The notes under the pieces were generated by a model that had not been told where the DNA came from, did not search any database, and saw only the letters and a program-made list of their open reading frames with translations. From NCBI RefSeq assembly GCF_028769735.1, contig NC_088177.1, positions 27,948,599-28,012,598 on the forward strand: a stretch of 64,000 nucleotides of DNA. Reading direction: 5' to 3'. Within the stretch, counting starts at the first letter, position 1. Every line of letters begins with the position of its first letter. A program made the position numbers and the translations under genes. The stretch comes from Zonotrichia leucophrys gambelii (Eukaryota > Chordata > Aves > Passeriformes > Passerellidae). Below, piece by piece: positions 37,045 to 49,981 of the stretch.

Positions 37045-40000
37045 TCTCTCAATCAAAACAACATATAGATCTCCCTTAATGAAACTAATGAAACAGTATT
37101 CCTTTAAAGGATGGTAGCGAATAGAGAGAAACAGAGACAACCACTTGCCAGATGTTACTGTAGGTTCAACAAATACGGTCTTACCCTTCAAGGAGCAGGG
37201 AATCCTACACTGGAGGTGTAATGGAGGTCTAAGGAAACCTAAGTCTTTCAGACCTTAATAATTGTACCTGCCATTCCCTCAATTCGCATGTTAAAGAAAA
37301 TGCATATAAATGTATTATGTTTCTTGGAAGATAATTTGTATTTGCAGCAATCTACTAAGCACAAGTGGACTTCACTACTGTTGCTTCTAAATATCTGTTG
37401 GGGTTGGCCCTGCTGTGTGACAAGTGAGTGAAAATGGAAAGAAAAATAGCTGGTCAGTCTTGGTTACCAAAATCTTGAGAAACTGGGGAGAGATTGGGCT
37501 TTGACAGGTCAGTTTGAGAATGGGATGAATACAAAAATGTGTAATCTGCAGAAAGCACTACTGATTAAGGGCATACGGAGATGTCTGCAGTGATGAAAAC
37601 GTGGAGTCTCTGCTTTCGCTTTGCCGAGCTCTGTTGCTATGAGGTATCGGCACACACAGAATGTTAATAACAGTATTGTGTGTCTGTTCCGATAGTGCGT
37701 GGAACGGTACCTGTCAAACATATCATAACACTCAACTATCTCTTTAATCATATAAGCAACACTCCTTACTACAAAAGCTATTGTATTTGTACAATAGAAA
37801 GAACAGCCATACATTATTTGAATAATCAACTAAAACTTTGTTTTTTAAACCATTTTTCTGCAGAGGGGACAAAGTTTCATGTATCTTGGCTGCAATTAAA
37901 ACTAATGCAGCTACAGATGACTGTCATGCCACTGGCTTATTTTTAATTTTTTTTTCTATAATAGTCTATTAAGGCTATAGTCTGATATGCCATGAAATAC
38001 TGAAATAGCAATTGTCAGTCATTATTTAACTGCAACTGAGAAACTCTTTTCTCAGTTCTTTTATAGTGTAGCTACTGCTAGCATATTGTTAGTTAAATTT
38101 CAAATGTCCTGAAAGGTATGTGGACAAAATGCTGAGATTATTTTGATATGATTATAAATTTTGGTGATGTAAGTACGTTTTTGTTCCAGATTCCTTGAAA
38201 TCATGTATTACCCGGACTTTCTGTAGTCTGTTTTTAACCCTTCTGTATTCTACTTTTCATCTGTTCTGTACTCTTTGTTAAAGCATGTGGCTCACCTTCT
38301 GTAGATGAACTGCTCAATGCATGAAGATGTATGCCACAGTTTATTTTGTGTGATATTTTAGAATGTATGCATGTGTCAGGCTGGTTATAGATTGATGATG
38401 CAAACTTTGAGTAATATGTATCTTACATGCATTAATACTTTAGCAGCAAGACCATACTGTGGTCAAACTTCATGAACTAAGATAGCGGTCTCACATCTAA
38501 TTAAGCAGGATCTGAATGAATGATTTTCTGGTACAGGTCAAAATTGAACTTTTTGTTTCTCTTCTTCAGTGTGATAAAATGCTTAAGGGACACATGAAGG
38601 CATGTTTGCGTAACTCCTACTAATCTGAAGGGAATTTGTAAATGAATATTGAGAGGAGATGGGAGAAAGGACTGAACCTGGTGGGTCACAGGGGTTTGCG
38701 GCAGGAATGTATCTTCATGCTTTCATTTAAGATGTTTTGGGGTTTTTTTATCTGATTTAGAATAACAGCTGTTTGCCTTTTAATATGTTAGAAATAGCAT
38801 CTGTATTTTCATTTGAGATGGTTTTTCCTTCTTGTCTCCTCCATTCTAGCATACAAGCAAGTCATTAATTAAAAAGCATTTATACAGTGAGCTTGAATTA
38901 TCACTTAATAAAACTTAAATCTGTAGTGTTGCAAAGATATTCCTAGACAGTACAACTGATTTTGTGTGCTTGTCTGCTGGTGAGGGGAAGAGCCAAAAAT
39001 TACTTTATATTGCTGAACGACAGCAGAGGGTGGATGGGAATGATAAAATGATATGTAGAAATTATGAATCCATGACAATAGTATTGATATTGACATTTGA
39101 AATATTAAGAACTGATAGGCCTACTGTACAAACTGCTGTGATAGCTGTGCTTTTAGGTGAAAGTAGCTATTTATATGCCTTATGGCTCAGTGTGGTCATG
39201 TTGAAAGTATGAGCCTACTCATCACAGATTCTGAGAAAGTGTAGGTTAACATCCTCTGTGTTCTTTAGACCTGTCTGATTACTTCAGCCTCCTGTGTTGA
39301 CACAGAGAAAGAAACAGCTAGATTCTATGCTGGAAGAATAAGGTTTGCAAGCACCGACTGATATTAGGTATCCCATTGTGATACCTAAACCAAATTTTAA
39401 AAAATCAAGCATCCTTTTCAAGTTAAACTTGAGAAACAGAGAAAGGAACAGCAAAGATGTTTCTGAACACATTTGAAGGAGCACCATTTACTTTCAAAAG
39501 AGATCTTTCCCATCACTTGTGGATAGCTCCACCATGAAGAGCAATATCAAAAGATCTCAGAAAAGTAACTATTCTTTTATGTCTTTGGGAACTCAGATGC
39601 TTACAAGATTGTTTCTGAGAAAGAAAAGAATTGATCCTATTTTCAGTCCCTTGTTGTTGGCATTTGTGGACCACATGACTAGATACAGTATTGTAGAAAT
39701 ACACTCTTAGTATGTGGATATAATTCTGTTTCCCCTTGCAGCTTTAAAATAACAGTGCAATGTGGCTATATGAAAACTCAGTTTGGACAACGTTTTTATT
39801 AATTTTTTTTGCATTCAATGAAATTGTTTTATTTAATATACATATAGAGTTTGCTGAAGATATTTAAGCATAGTAGATAGGTCATCTGCATTATAAAAGT
39901 AGAAAAATTAAAATAGTCTGTGTTTTTTATAAAAATATAGACATAAAGTCACCTGTGATAATTTGCGAACTATCTCCATTCAGTCAGAGAACTGTTGGGT

Positions 40001-40699
40001 TTAAACATCATCAATTTAAACCATAAACATTCTGTTATTTTTAATATGGAAGAAGACTATAAATTTATTAGCTCTTCAAATAAATGAACATTTGATTTAT
40101 AAAATTAAGAGGTTTTGTGTTTACTGATGTTAGGTCTTTATATCATAAGGCTTTATATTAACTTCATAACTATAGTGGTACTGTATTGAGCATACAATAA
40201 ATAAGCAGATATTTAATTTCAAAGATAATAATTTTTCATGTGTTCATAGAATTTCTGATAATTTTTTATTTCTTGCTCTTTGCCTTCAATAAAAGCAGTA
40301 ATAGATATATTTTGGAAACGGTTCATGCTGCAATTAACCTTTCTTAATCATTGATTTTCATTTTATTCTTTGGCTTTCATTCATTGTATTTCATACTCCT
40401 GTCCTGTGTAGGCATTCTTTATACCACAAAACTGATTTATTTTTCCACTTTCACTTTAAAAACTTTAGTGGTAACATGAACTGTGATAAGTAACCATGGT
40501 CATCGTATCAAGCAATGTTATTCAGATTAATGCCAGTAAACCCAATGTAATGAGGGGTATGAGGCACTTGTCGTTATTCAGCCCCTAGCATTTGTCAGTG
40601 TGGCAGTCATATCAAAGGCACACCTTAATATGCGGAGAACATATTTGTTGAAACACATGGTTCAATAAATATCAGAAGCCTTTGTTTTTTGAAGTTAGA

Positions 40700-40752
40700 T
40701 GTAGGTAAAATATATCTCACTATGAGCTGTAGGTAAAATATATCTCATAGTG
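40700..40752. repeat. 28-bp tandem duplication with internal hairpin
   Basis: TGTAGGTAAAATATATCTCA occurs at 40700-40719 and again at 40728-40747, a 28-base period. The first copy is followed by CTATGAG and the second by TAGTGTG. As a result CACTATGAG and CTCATAGTG also form a short inverted repeat. It is a small local duplication that looks recent, since the repeated 20-mer is identical in both copies. Confidence 0.9.
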
Positions 40753-41160
40753 TGCCTTTAGAGATTGTGAATAAACAGTGCCTTAATGCATGACAGTTTT
40801 AAAGTTCTCGCTAGTTAGAAATGTTCAGTTATAATATGTTATCCATACGGTACAGAATAACAAATTGACACTAGTATTTATTTGGAGTAATAATTTTCAG
40901 CATTAAGGAAAGATGTTTTGTTATTGAGTAATTAGCAAACACCACCCCACCCCCATTTCCCAGGATGTCATCTGCTTAGAAATTGTAGCATTCACTACTT
41001 TCATTCATGACAGGCAAGTCCTTTTTGGCTAAAGTGACTGTTCCTCTCTGTTTCAGAGCATTACAACAGCTGCAGTTTGAGCTTGAAGGGTCTGAGTGGC
41101 TGAGATAACATCACAAATAGTATTGCATCTCAGAAAGTGTAATTCAGCTTTCCATTTTTG

Positions 41161-41240
41161 GGTGCTTGGTTATCAGAAGCACTGAGTCCCTGCAATTTCT
41201 ATTGACTTTGGATATGCAGGTGTGCAGCAAATTTCAGAAG
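41161..41240. repeat. possible old palindromic repeat (GCACTGAG..TTGACTTT)
   Basis: Order of words: GGTGCTTGG, TCAGAAGCACTGAG, CCCTGCAATTTCTATTGAC, then GATATGCAGGTGTGCAGCA and TTTCAGAAG. This tracks a common sauropsid palindrome of form 'TCAGAAGTGCTGAG..CAA..CCATTGACTTCAATGG..TTG..GCTCAGCACCTCTGA'. The arms are quite diverged. Moderate confidence from pattern only. Confidence 0.4.
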
Positions 41241-41413
41241 CTAGGTGTTATAAGGTATTTCCCCAGAAAATGGTAGGCATTAGCTTTATTTGTACTTCTT
41301 AAATGTTCCAGTCTCCCTCTTGAGGTATTAATGCTGTATGATATGATAGAAGAAACAGAGTTTTTCATTTTTCTTGGTGGTTGTAAAAACATTTTAAATT
41401 CATCAGGACAAAA

Positions 41414-41545
41414 ATACATACATTAATAAAGGTATATGGTATACAATAATACATACATTAATAAAGGTATAAGGTATAAGAATACATACATTAATAAAGG
41501 TATATACCTTTATAATATATGTATGTATATAAATATATACATATA
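41414..41545. repeat. AT minisatellite, 33-35 bp unit, with 20-bp palindrome
   Basis: The motif ATACATACATTAATAAAGG starts at 41414, 41449 and 41482, giving periods of 35 and 33. The third copy runs into a perfect 20-bp palindrome (ATAAAGGTATATACCTTTAT, 41494-41513) and then into TATG/TATA repeats up to another AAAGGTATA near 41537-41545. This arrangement suggests a tandem array that acquired an inverted copy. It is AT-rich and cruciform-prone. Confidence 0.9.
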
Positions 41546-42652
41546 TAAAGGTATAATAATTTGTGATTTCGCTCAGAGGAGACTTTATACTGTTTATTAC
41601 TGTGTAGATATTCCAAGAAACAAAATGCAAAATAGATTATGCTGTTCTACTTGCAAAATCTTCCTTAGTTATCTTCTACCTCCTCCTGATCCTTCTCCCT
41701 TCCCCCTCCCTCTCATGGCTTTTTTAAACAATTATGGGCATTATGCTCCTTAATGGTGCATAGTTAATGTAAAGATAGATGTCCTCAAATAATGAGTTTC
41801 TAATAATAATCAGAAGCACTTAGATTAAACTGGTTTCATATAGAAACCTTACAGTATGAAAAAGTACATTAAAATCCTGAGGTATATTTACAGGAGGTAA
41901 GCCTATTTACAGAAAACTAACCCAATTTTGTATCTGTTCATGTGTGTGGGGTGGGGGCACTGGAGGTGTATTGACTGTGTTTTTGTCCACCTGCTTTAAA
42001 GACTTCAGAAGATTTTTGTTTTTAGTACAGATTTCTATTTTGCTTTCTGATAACAGAATATGTTTTAAAATCACAACATACTAATTAGCTTCTGTGTTTA
42101 CACTGGAAAGCTTGCATTCCTTCAAATGACTTTTACCCACAGTCTTCTTTCGATCTGTTGCTTCCCCCACCTCCCATCCTCCTCCCCCACTCCCTGCGAG
42201 GTTTATTACATTAGATTTGTTGCTTTCTTCCTTGTTCAGAAGTTCTGAAGGCAAGTAAATGAAAGTGATAAGTACAGTAACAGATAATTGTTACTTGAAA
42301 GAGTTGTTGCTGCATTGGTTGGGAATACTATCTTTCCTAACAGGTACTGAATCAGCAAGGCTGTACAATAAAAAGAGCAAAAAAGTTTAACTTATTGTTT
42401 AGAAATACATATGCCATTTAAATGGGAACAAACCCCCAAATCTCCCACATACCTTTTGGGGTTTGGAGAACAAAAGCTTACTTGTATGCTCCAAATTCCC
42501 CTGGGCCTTAATTTGCAATACCATTATTTAAGCCTGGCTGATACAAACCCATTGCAGAGAAATAGAATCTCTCCTTCCTGGCTTTTCAAAGCCATTCTAT
42601 GCCTTCTTCTCTCTGCCTGCCCGCATCCCCCAGCACCCCCCTCTTCGTTCCC

Positions 42653-42778
42653 AGCCTCTTGGTCTTACCCTGCCACTGTGAAACTCTTTTGTATTTGAAA
42701 TGCAGTAAACAGAAAAATAGTGAGCTTCTAAAACACAGAAAACTGCCATTCTGCATGGTTTTACTGACATCACTACCA
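42653..42778 (+). repeat. inverted duplication, left arm (126 bp)
   Basis: Nearly identical to the reverse complement of 44597-44720. By hand alignment there are 6 substitutions and one 2-base gap over the arm. It starts AGCCTCTTGGTCTTACCCTG and ends GACATCACTACCA. The outer boundary is sharp: flanks CGTTCCC (left) and GTACTTAC (right of the partner) are unrelated, with no clear target-site duplication. Composition is ordinary, not low complexity. It could be a terminal inverted repeat of a 2.07 kb element or a local inverted segmental duplication. Confidence 0.95.
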
Positions 42779-44596
42779 ACACACAGGTAATTCTATCTTC
42801 TGACTAAGAGCAAGGTATAATCACTTTAATATCTGTTGTGTCCTCTACCAGGTGACCTGTAGTAGTTTATTGTAAAGATAAGCACCCCTGATACAATAAG
42901 TTATTTCTTCTCAGAAAAGGGGAAAAAAGTCAAATCTTATAGAAAATATTAACCATAAAGTGAGGGGAAACTTGTGCCCCCTTAACATGCTCCTGGGGGT
43001 GCCAGGCTCTCTGGATTTCATCTCCTGGGTACACTGGCATTGTCAGATGCTCAGCTGGAAGCTATTCTGGAACAGAACTGGTTTTGGGTGTCATCTCCAA
43101 CAGCTGAGAGTAAATAGAGGCATCACTGTAGCTTGATGCAGCTTTGAGCACTACAGCTGCTAATAAAATGGCAGCCTACTTTGTCATTAAGAGGCTTGTC
43201 TTTGTGAAATAGCAATTGAGGTGTAATACTGAGTGTTTGAGTTAGTGGAAGGAGCTAAGAAATAGATGAGCTGCGTTCCTGACTGTGGGTGGAAGGATGG
43301 TGAGTAATACGTGTCTTGGCATGGCATCTGCCAAAAACATTTTTTCTCTTCCCCCCCACCCCACTACGCTGTTCTAGTTTTGAAAGGTGTAAGGTATTCT
43401 AATAAGCAAAGGGGGAAAAAAAAGTCAAAGGGAAAAAACTTTCAAGCAAGTCATTATAGCACATCTCAATGACCGTGCCTCACACTTAATTTAATTAGAA
43501 GACAACTGCACTGGAAAACTGGTCATTTTAGTTGTAGTTAACAACTGGTTCTCTCCTACCCCCACTCAGAACTGATTATATGCCACATTGTATAATGTAA
43601 TTTCTACAAGAAAATTAAGTATAAATAGGTATTGTGTAGTTAGAATAATGAAGACTTCATGAAAGGTATTAACTTATCATTTAACTATGCTTTTAGAGGA
43701 GAAAATAAATATTTTTCTTCTGGTGTTTCTTTTTTATTATATCAAACAGAAAAAAACCCCGGTATCAAATTGGGATATTTTCTAAATTTTTAAACAAAAA
43801 ACTGAGTGTATAGCTATTTATGTGTTCATTATGGGGTAAGAAGGCACTGAAGGAAATGAAACCTTGTATGTGCGTGTTTCTTACAGGATTACTATTTTCA
43901 GAAGGGATTGCTGTTGTGTTGTAAAATAATTTACTAGTGTACGGTTTGTGAAATGGTGTGGGTAGTTTGATGCTGGATTTCAGGCAAGAAAGTTTCCTAG
44001 TTAGCTATAATAAGACTTACTTGCTCAGTAGTAACATAATAAGGATAAAAAATAATGTATGATTTAATGAAAAAAAAATCTATCCATTTGCATTTTTTCA
44101 CCAAATTCCACTTGGTGATATGTTTGTTGGGCTGAGCTATTAAGTGTTCTGTGGACTGTGTTTCAACTAGTGTATGATTGACTAGGTATATTGGAGCTTT
44201 TTACTTACTGCCAATGCAAAATCTGACCCTAGTTTTACCCTGAGATGTTTTTCCTTTAAAAATATCCACACTTTATGAGTACTCAGGTGATCAAAAATTA
44301 ATTGTTGTTATTTGTGGGGTGTGTCTTTGTCTTATAGTAAGAGTAACTTACTGAATTGATGTTGAATAGATTTTATTTTCTTATGTTGATTCCAAGTTCG
44401 ACTATGGGAATTGCTGTATCATCTCAAAATTTTAAATCTACATTTTATGCACTGTGCCAAAGCACCCATGAGCTCGTTAAGCAAAGACTTTTTCAATTAT
44501 ATCTTGTGTTTATGCATGTATTTATACTTGACAGAAATCCTTTAGAGGTTTGGTTTGCTGTATTAATGCTTACAGTGTATTAGAGCACATAAAATA
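42779..44596. other. spacer between inverted-duplication arms
   Basis: About 1.8 kb of AT-rich DNA with no transposase-like frame and no recognised repeat. If the whole 42653-44720 unit is a transposon it is non-autonomous. If the arms arose by duplication, this is pre-existing intronic sequence and the loop of the resulting RNA hairpin. C-rich patches occur near 42963-43010 and 43350-43370. Confidence 0.6.
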
Positions 44597-44720
44597 TGGT
44601 AGAGTTGTCAGTAAAACCATGCAGAATAGCAGTTTTCTGTGTTTTATAAGCTCACTATTTTTCTGTTTACTGCATTTCAAATACAGGAGTTTCACAATGG
44701 CAGGGTAAGACCAAGAGGCT
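44597..44720 (-). repeat. inverted duplication, right arm (124 bp)
   Basis: Reverse-complement partner of 42653-42778, about 95% identical, ending CCAAGAGGCT on the plus strand. Relative to the left arm it lacks two T residues in the 'ACTCTTTTG' block. Both arms read in the same frame as related peptides (KCSKQKNSEL.KHRK..FCMVLLT). This reflects shared DNA and not selection, because the frame has no start-to-stop gene structure. Confidence 0.95.
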
Positions 44721-47700
44721 GTACTTACAGATCTAGTGCTGGTAGCTTCCATTGTATTTTAGTAGCTGCTGAAGAGTTCCTTGGCCAGACATCCAGCCTC
44801 TAGAGGGCACAGCAGTAATCTGCTCTGCCAGACTCTCACCCACACAATCATCTGCACAAAGTTTTAGTGCTGGTACCTACAAAGAGAATTTCACTTGTGT
44901 TGCATTAAAAAAAAAAAAATCTCTGTATTCCTCATTTTCCTGGAGTTTTGCTATAGTAAGTTATTTCCTTTTCTTTTTCCATTTTAATCTTGGAAATGTT
45001 TCTGTATTTGCTTTATTTCCTCCCCCCAACCCCAATGGTGATCTTTATTAAAGTAGACTCAAATCCATGATATTGCTGACTTGCAGTTATTTCTTTACCT
45101 GGTGCAAACATTTCTTTGGGTATACACTACTCTTTGCTGTAGTAAAGACAACAGAAGCCAGTGAAGAGCAATTGAGACTTCCACAGTTAGGTACTGAAAT
45201 TCCTTACGTACTAAAATCTGGACAATAAATAATCCACATGGGATTGAACCCAGTTAATTCTACTCCAGTTGCATAGCTTCCATTGCTCAAGCCTTTTCTT
45301 TTGTGAGATGCCATATTACAGCTTTTTATTCTCCTATAGGTTAATGTTACTAATGTTGATCTTCATGTGGAGTCATACTTGTTCTCCAGTTCACTGTGAT
45401 TCTCTGCTGTAGTATATCACTATTAGCAGTCAGGTTTTCAATAATTCAAATTATTCTGATGGTATGCTTTGAATTTTCCTTAGATATCCTCATGTAGAAC
45501 AAAAGAAAAACAAGTATTCCTGGATTTGACCCAGGAATAAAGACATTCCTCAATCTGTAGTTTAGTTTTGTTCTAAGACTTTATGTTTAGGGAGAAATAC
45601 ATATTGAAGAAAAATTTGTTGCTGGGTGTCATTAACCACGTAGACAACTTTTCTTAGTAGTGGTATAAGCGGGGCAATTTCTGCTTGAGAAATTACATAA
45701 ATGCAGCATTTTAGCTATATATTTAGTGATGAGCAATAAAGCTTTACATCACTGTTGGGTTTCTACATTTCTGTGCAACATAAAAATGAAGAAAGATTGT
45801 GTTCATGTTTATTTTGTAGGTTACCTTGTTATGCTCAGTTCCCATTTCATAACTTTTTCTTCAAAAATAATTAAAATAAAAGTTGTTTGGTTTATGAAGT
45901 GTACAGTGTCTGCTTTATGGGTGGTACTAGACCAGATGTTATTGGGGAAGTTTGACAACTTCCTGTGAACAGTTTGGAAAATTTAGGTAGTAAGTTGCTG
46001 TATTGAAGCAATCCCATTTCCAAAGTTTTTCATTGCTTTAAAATGCCAAGGAGTTTTTGTTAGTCTGAGAGTAATGGCAGTTTAGGGAGATGCAGGGGAA
46101 AAATTTCCAAGACAGAGTACAATCTGTGGAAGTGCTGTGTCAAACTTTTATGTCTTCATCACCTGTGACCAAGAGACAGTTAACTTAGTGGAGAAATAAC
46201 TGTGACATTGTTTTGTGATTCATCTAATCCACTTTTTCCCAGGGGACTGAGACAGTCACTAGTGTGTCACTTCAGCCTTGGCACGTTCCCAGGTTTGCAA
46301 ACTTGGTTCTTCATTCCACGCTGCGGGGTGGAGCTCTGCAGTAAAACTGCCCAACATACTGAAACCTCAACGAAAAAAGGAGGTGTAACACTTGGAGGGT
46401 GTCCTGGTCAACTCCTTTATAAACCTGATCTCTGCAGGGTTAGGTATACTCTTAGAATAAGCTTCCACTGTCATGGAAATAGGTTGGAAATATAGTTAGG
46501 GTATCTGTTCAGTCTTAAATAACCAAAATTTTTGATGACATAGTTGTTTGCAGTCAGACACTGGCCCTGGTGTTCTGCCTGAGAGGGAGCATTCTTTTTT
46601 TGATAACTGCTAGTAGAGGACTGGTATCATCCAAGTTTATCCCTTACTTTTGTTCTCCAAACCCAAATATCCTCAGCCTTTCTCTTCCACCCTGTCAAAT
46701 CCATGGCTTTTACAGCTTGTTCCAAAAGCCAAAACAAAATCAGGCAGTATTGAAGTTAGCGGAGAGAAGCAAGCAAGTCCTAGAGCCACAAATGTCCCCA
46801 TGAGGGACACAGTGCCTGGGTGCCAGTGGGATGCCTGATGGAGAGGCTCTGCCCACGTCACCTGTGGCGTTGTGGTGGCAGGCAGAACTAACTGAGTCCT
46901 GGCTGGTTCAAAATAGCAGGAACAAAGGAATATGATGTGAATGTATTGATACAGTTTATAGAATTTAAAACAAAAAAAAGTTTTATTGGGAAAATAATTC
47001 AAAGTCAATTTTCATGGGAAATATTAAAGCACCAAGCGAGTCCAATGTAAGCTAAATGACAGGTCGCTGACTTTGGTTACTGGAAGTGTATGTGTCATGT
47101 CTTTTGTCTGAATTTAGAGAAATGTGAATTTTGTCCTTGTGGTGCAACATTGCACGCCTTAAACATAGGACAGGAGAGAAGAACAGCAAAGGGTTTTTTT
47201 TTCACTCCTTAACAAATGAAAGCATGAGCAAAGCCACCTTGATTTTAAAATTCAGGCTCCAAATCTCTCTTTAAATCATTTTAATAGACACTAAGTTATA
47301 AATCATCCAAGCAATTACATGAACACAAAAGGAGTGGGGCCTAGCCTCAGCTTCAGCCTCAGATGTTTCTTGACTACAATAATGGCCCAGCCCAGATATT
47401 TACAGCTTAATTTCTGCTCATGTGCACGTGTCCATAAATGGTTCCTTTTCCATTCTCAGTTCAACAACTGAACAACTTATAGGAGAGCATGATTCAAATT
47501 TGAATGATGGCAAATTGTGGATAGAGACAATTTACCTTTGGAAACTTTCAAGTCCATTTCCAATATTTAAAATGTAAGGTGACTCTTGAACAGAGAATGA
47601 TAGATTGGCCCCTTTTCAATTTTTGTGTTCTTCATTTTTTTGGTCTATTATTGTATATATAGTCTGGTTTTATACATTCCTGTTTTTTAATTTTTTTTTG

Positions 47701-49946
47701 TTTAGCTTTGCTGCAGTTCTGAGCAGAGACTTTTTTTCCCTCCTTTTAATGCTCTGCCATCTAGCATGACTTGCATTGCAAGCCAGTGCATCTAACCTTG
47801 CTGCTCTCTCCATTCCTGTCCTGCTTACTGCTCCTCCCAAACAGCCCAATGCTTGAAACTAAACAAATTGAAAATAATGATTGGTAACCATCTGCTGTGC
47901 TGAAATTCCACGTACAGCAGTTAACTCCATTTTACAAAACAACTTCAATCTAGTGAATTACAGTGCAGTTCTTGGTGGCAGCAGATAGCAACAAGCAGTT
48001 TCGAGTTCCTCTAGACAAAGCAGTTAACGTAGGGAGCATTATGCGGAGTCATTTGGTGGTGCTGGCATGGTGGGGGGATACTTGTGCCATCAGACGGTTC
48101 AGTGTAATGCATTTGAAACTAGAGGGAGTCTAACCATGGCCTAATTGTTTCATCTGATTAAAAAAGAGGCTGGTCCATAAAACTGTGCTGACAGGCGATC
48201 TTGCAGATCTGTACCCTTCAGTTTGGTTTTCTGTTTCTGCAGCTGAGCACAATACTGCGAGGAACATGTTTGGCTTTCAGTCATTTCCATGTGACTTTTG
48301 GAGTCCTCAATGAAAACCTCGACCAAAAATTAGGTTGTGTAGCTGGTCAAAGTCTATTGAAGAAAAATAATTAATCATAGGTTTTCTATTGGAGAAACTT
48401 TTATAGATACAGAACTGTAACTAGAAGCACTCTAAAAAGTGATGGACTGCCAATCAGCAGACATTCAAAGGACTGTAGACTATGATGTAATATTAAAATA
48501 GGCACCATTATTATCTGTGTTTTTAATTCAATTTCAATTATCTGAGTTTAGGTTTTGATTGTGTGTAAGGAAAGTTGCTTAAAATGGGCAGTATATTGAG
48601 TTCAAAGGACCCATACAGTTCATAAATTCTCTCGTGTCTACTGGATTTTTCATCAGGGAGACTTCCAATAAAAATGATCTATTTTAGAAATAATATTGTT
48701 TAGTAGGTTGAAATGTGGTGTAATAAAATTAGACCTTCAGTCTTCTAAAGTTACTACTTAGATGGCACCCTTGGGATGGTAAAATGGCTGTATAAGCAGA
48801 TGAATCAGACAGTTTCACTGATGGATACATTTGTCAGTCTCCGTTACAGATATAATATATTCTTATATCTGTAATCCTGACACTGTTACATCCAAATGAA
48901 ATCAACATGAGGTTGTCATCTTTAAGCAAATATGTTAAGTGTTGTCTTTTGTGCTTTGGATTTGAAAGAAAGGGGCCCAAGGGAGCCAGCATCATGCAAA
49001 TGGAACAAATCCCATTTCTTCTGAGCTGTGCTGTTTCCCCCTTCATGGCAGCTGGCTGTGTTATCTTTGTGTGTTTCTCTGAGTGCTGACAATTCTTTCA
49101 GTGATCTAAGTTAGGGCACATTAGAAAGTGGAAGCAGCTGTCTGTCGTTATACTGAGAGACGTGTTTGCTCTACTGCAAAGATGAAGGACCATGAATCCT
49201 TGACACACTCTCTCCCCCCTCCCCCTTTACTTTCCAACATGATCAACATTCAGACGCACAGATTGTCTGCTTGGACAGTTTTTTGTTCTGACTGACAGCA
49301 TCTGGCATAGACAAATTTAAAAATACATAGCATGCCATGCTTGGAATTGGAACATCCCTTCTTTATTAATCTTCTCATTTAAACCATTCATTTACATTTC
49401 AAGAAAGGTTACAGCTTGATGTGGTTGAAACATTTATTTTAAATGAATAACCTCCTAATGAAATACCTCGAATGAGCACCAAACAGTCAGTGTTTATTAA
49501 AAATTACACCTGATTAGTGTGGCCTTGGAACTGTAGTGAAGATATAAGATTTCCCCATTGTCTCAATCCATAATAAAGAAAAAAATGTTTAGCGTGTGTA
49601 AGGGTAATCCTTTTTTTTTTAAACCACAGAGCTAAATGAGAGCAGTGTTTTCACTTGCAACCCCCCATCATTTTCAAGAGTACTGTTATAAAGCAATAGC
49701 CTTTAAAATGCTGTTTCTCTAATTAAATCTGGTTTTGCTGGAACAATGCATTTAAAGGAAATGCCTAAATAGAGCATTGTTTTGTTTTATTCTGCTAACA
49801 CATTTATGATTTGAGACACAAGATGTTTTAGGATTTGATGTAATCTGAAATCCTATATATATTCTACTGGGAAGTACTCACATATTTGCATACAGTACTT
49901 TACTAGTAAAATAGAACTGAAATGGTGGACCACCCACTAAAATGTT

Positions 49947-49981
49947 TATGCACGTGCACATGCACATATGCACACGTACAT
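49947..49981. other. 35-nt perfect purine/pyrimidine alternation (Z-DNA-prone)
   Basis: Every step from 49947 to 49981 alternates pyrimidine and purine, with GCAC, CATG and CACACG units and two CpG steps. It is not a simple CA repeat, since the words vary. Such tracts favour left-handed Z-DNA under supercoiling. A second shorter run (21 nt) is at 51631-51651. Confidence 0.8.

Larger units (their letters stand above)
31018..42652 (+). other. presumed first intron, proximal part
   Basis: Starts at the consensus donor GTAAGAG. It is AT-rich throughout, with many homopolymer and simple repeats listed separately and no second exon recognised. The stretch 33230-33440 has low simple-repeat content and mixed composition. 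I found no protein homology on either strand. If the first exon call is wrong, this is simply noncoding DNA downstream of a CpG island. Confidence 0.5.

Noticed and set aside
42653..44720. Clear target-site duplication flanking the inverted duplication
   Set aside because: Left flank CGTTCCC and right flank GTACTTAC do not match, so a simple cut-and-paste transposon is not demonstrated.
48994..49001. POU octamer ATGCAAAT (also at 29484, 32056 and 60121)
   Set aside because: Several copies are expected by chance in 64 kb of AT-rich DNA, so there is no positional support.
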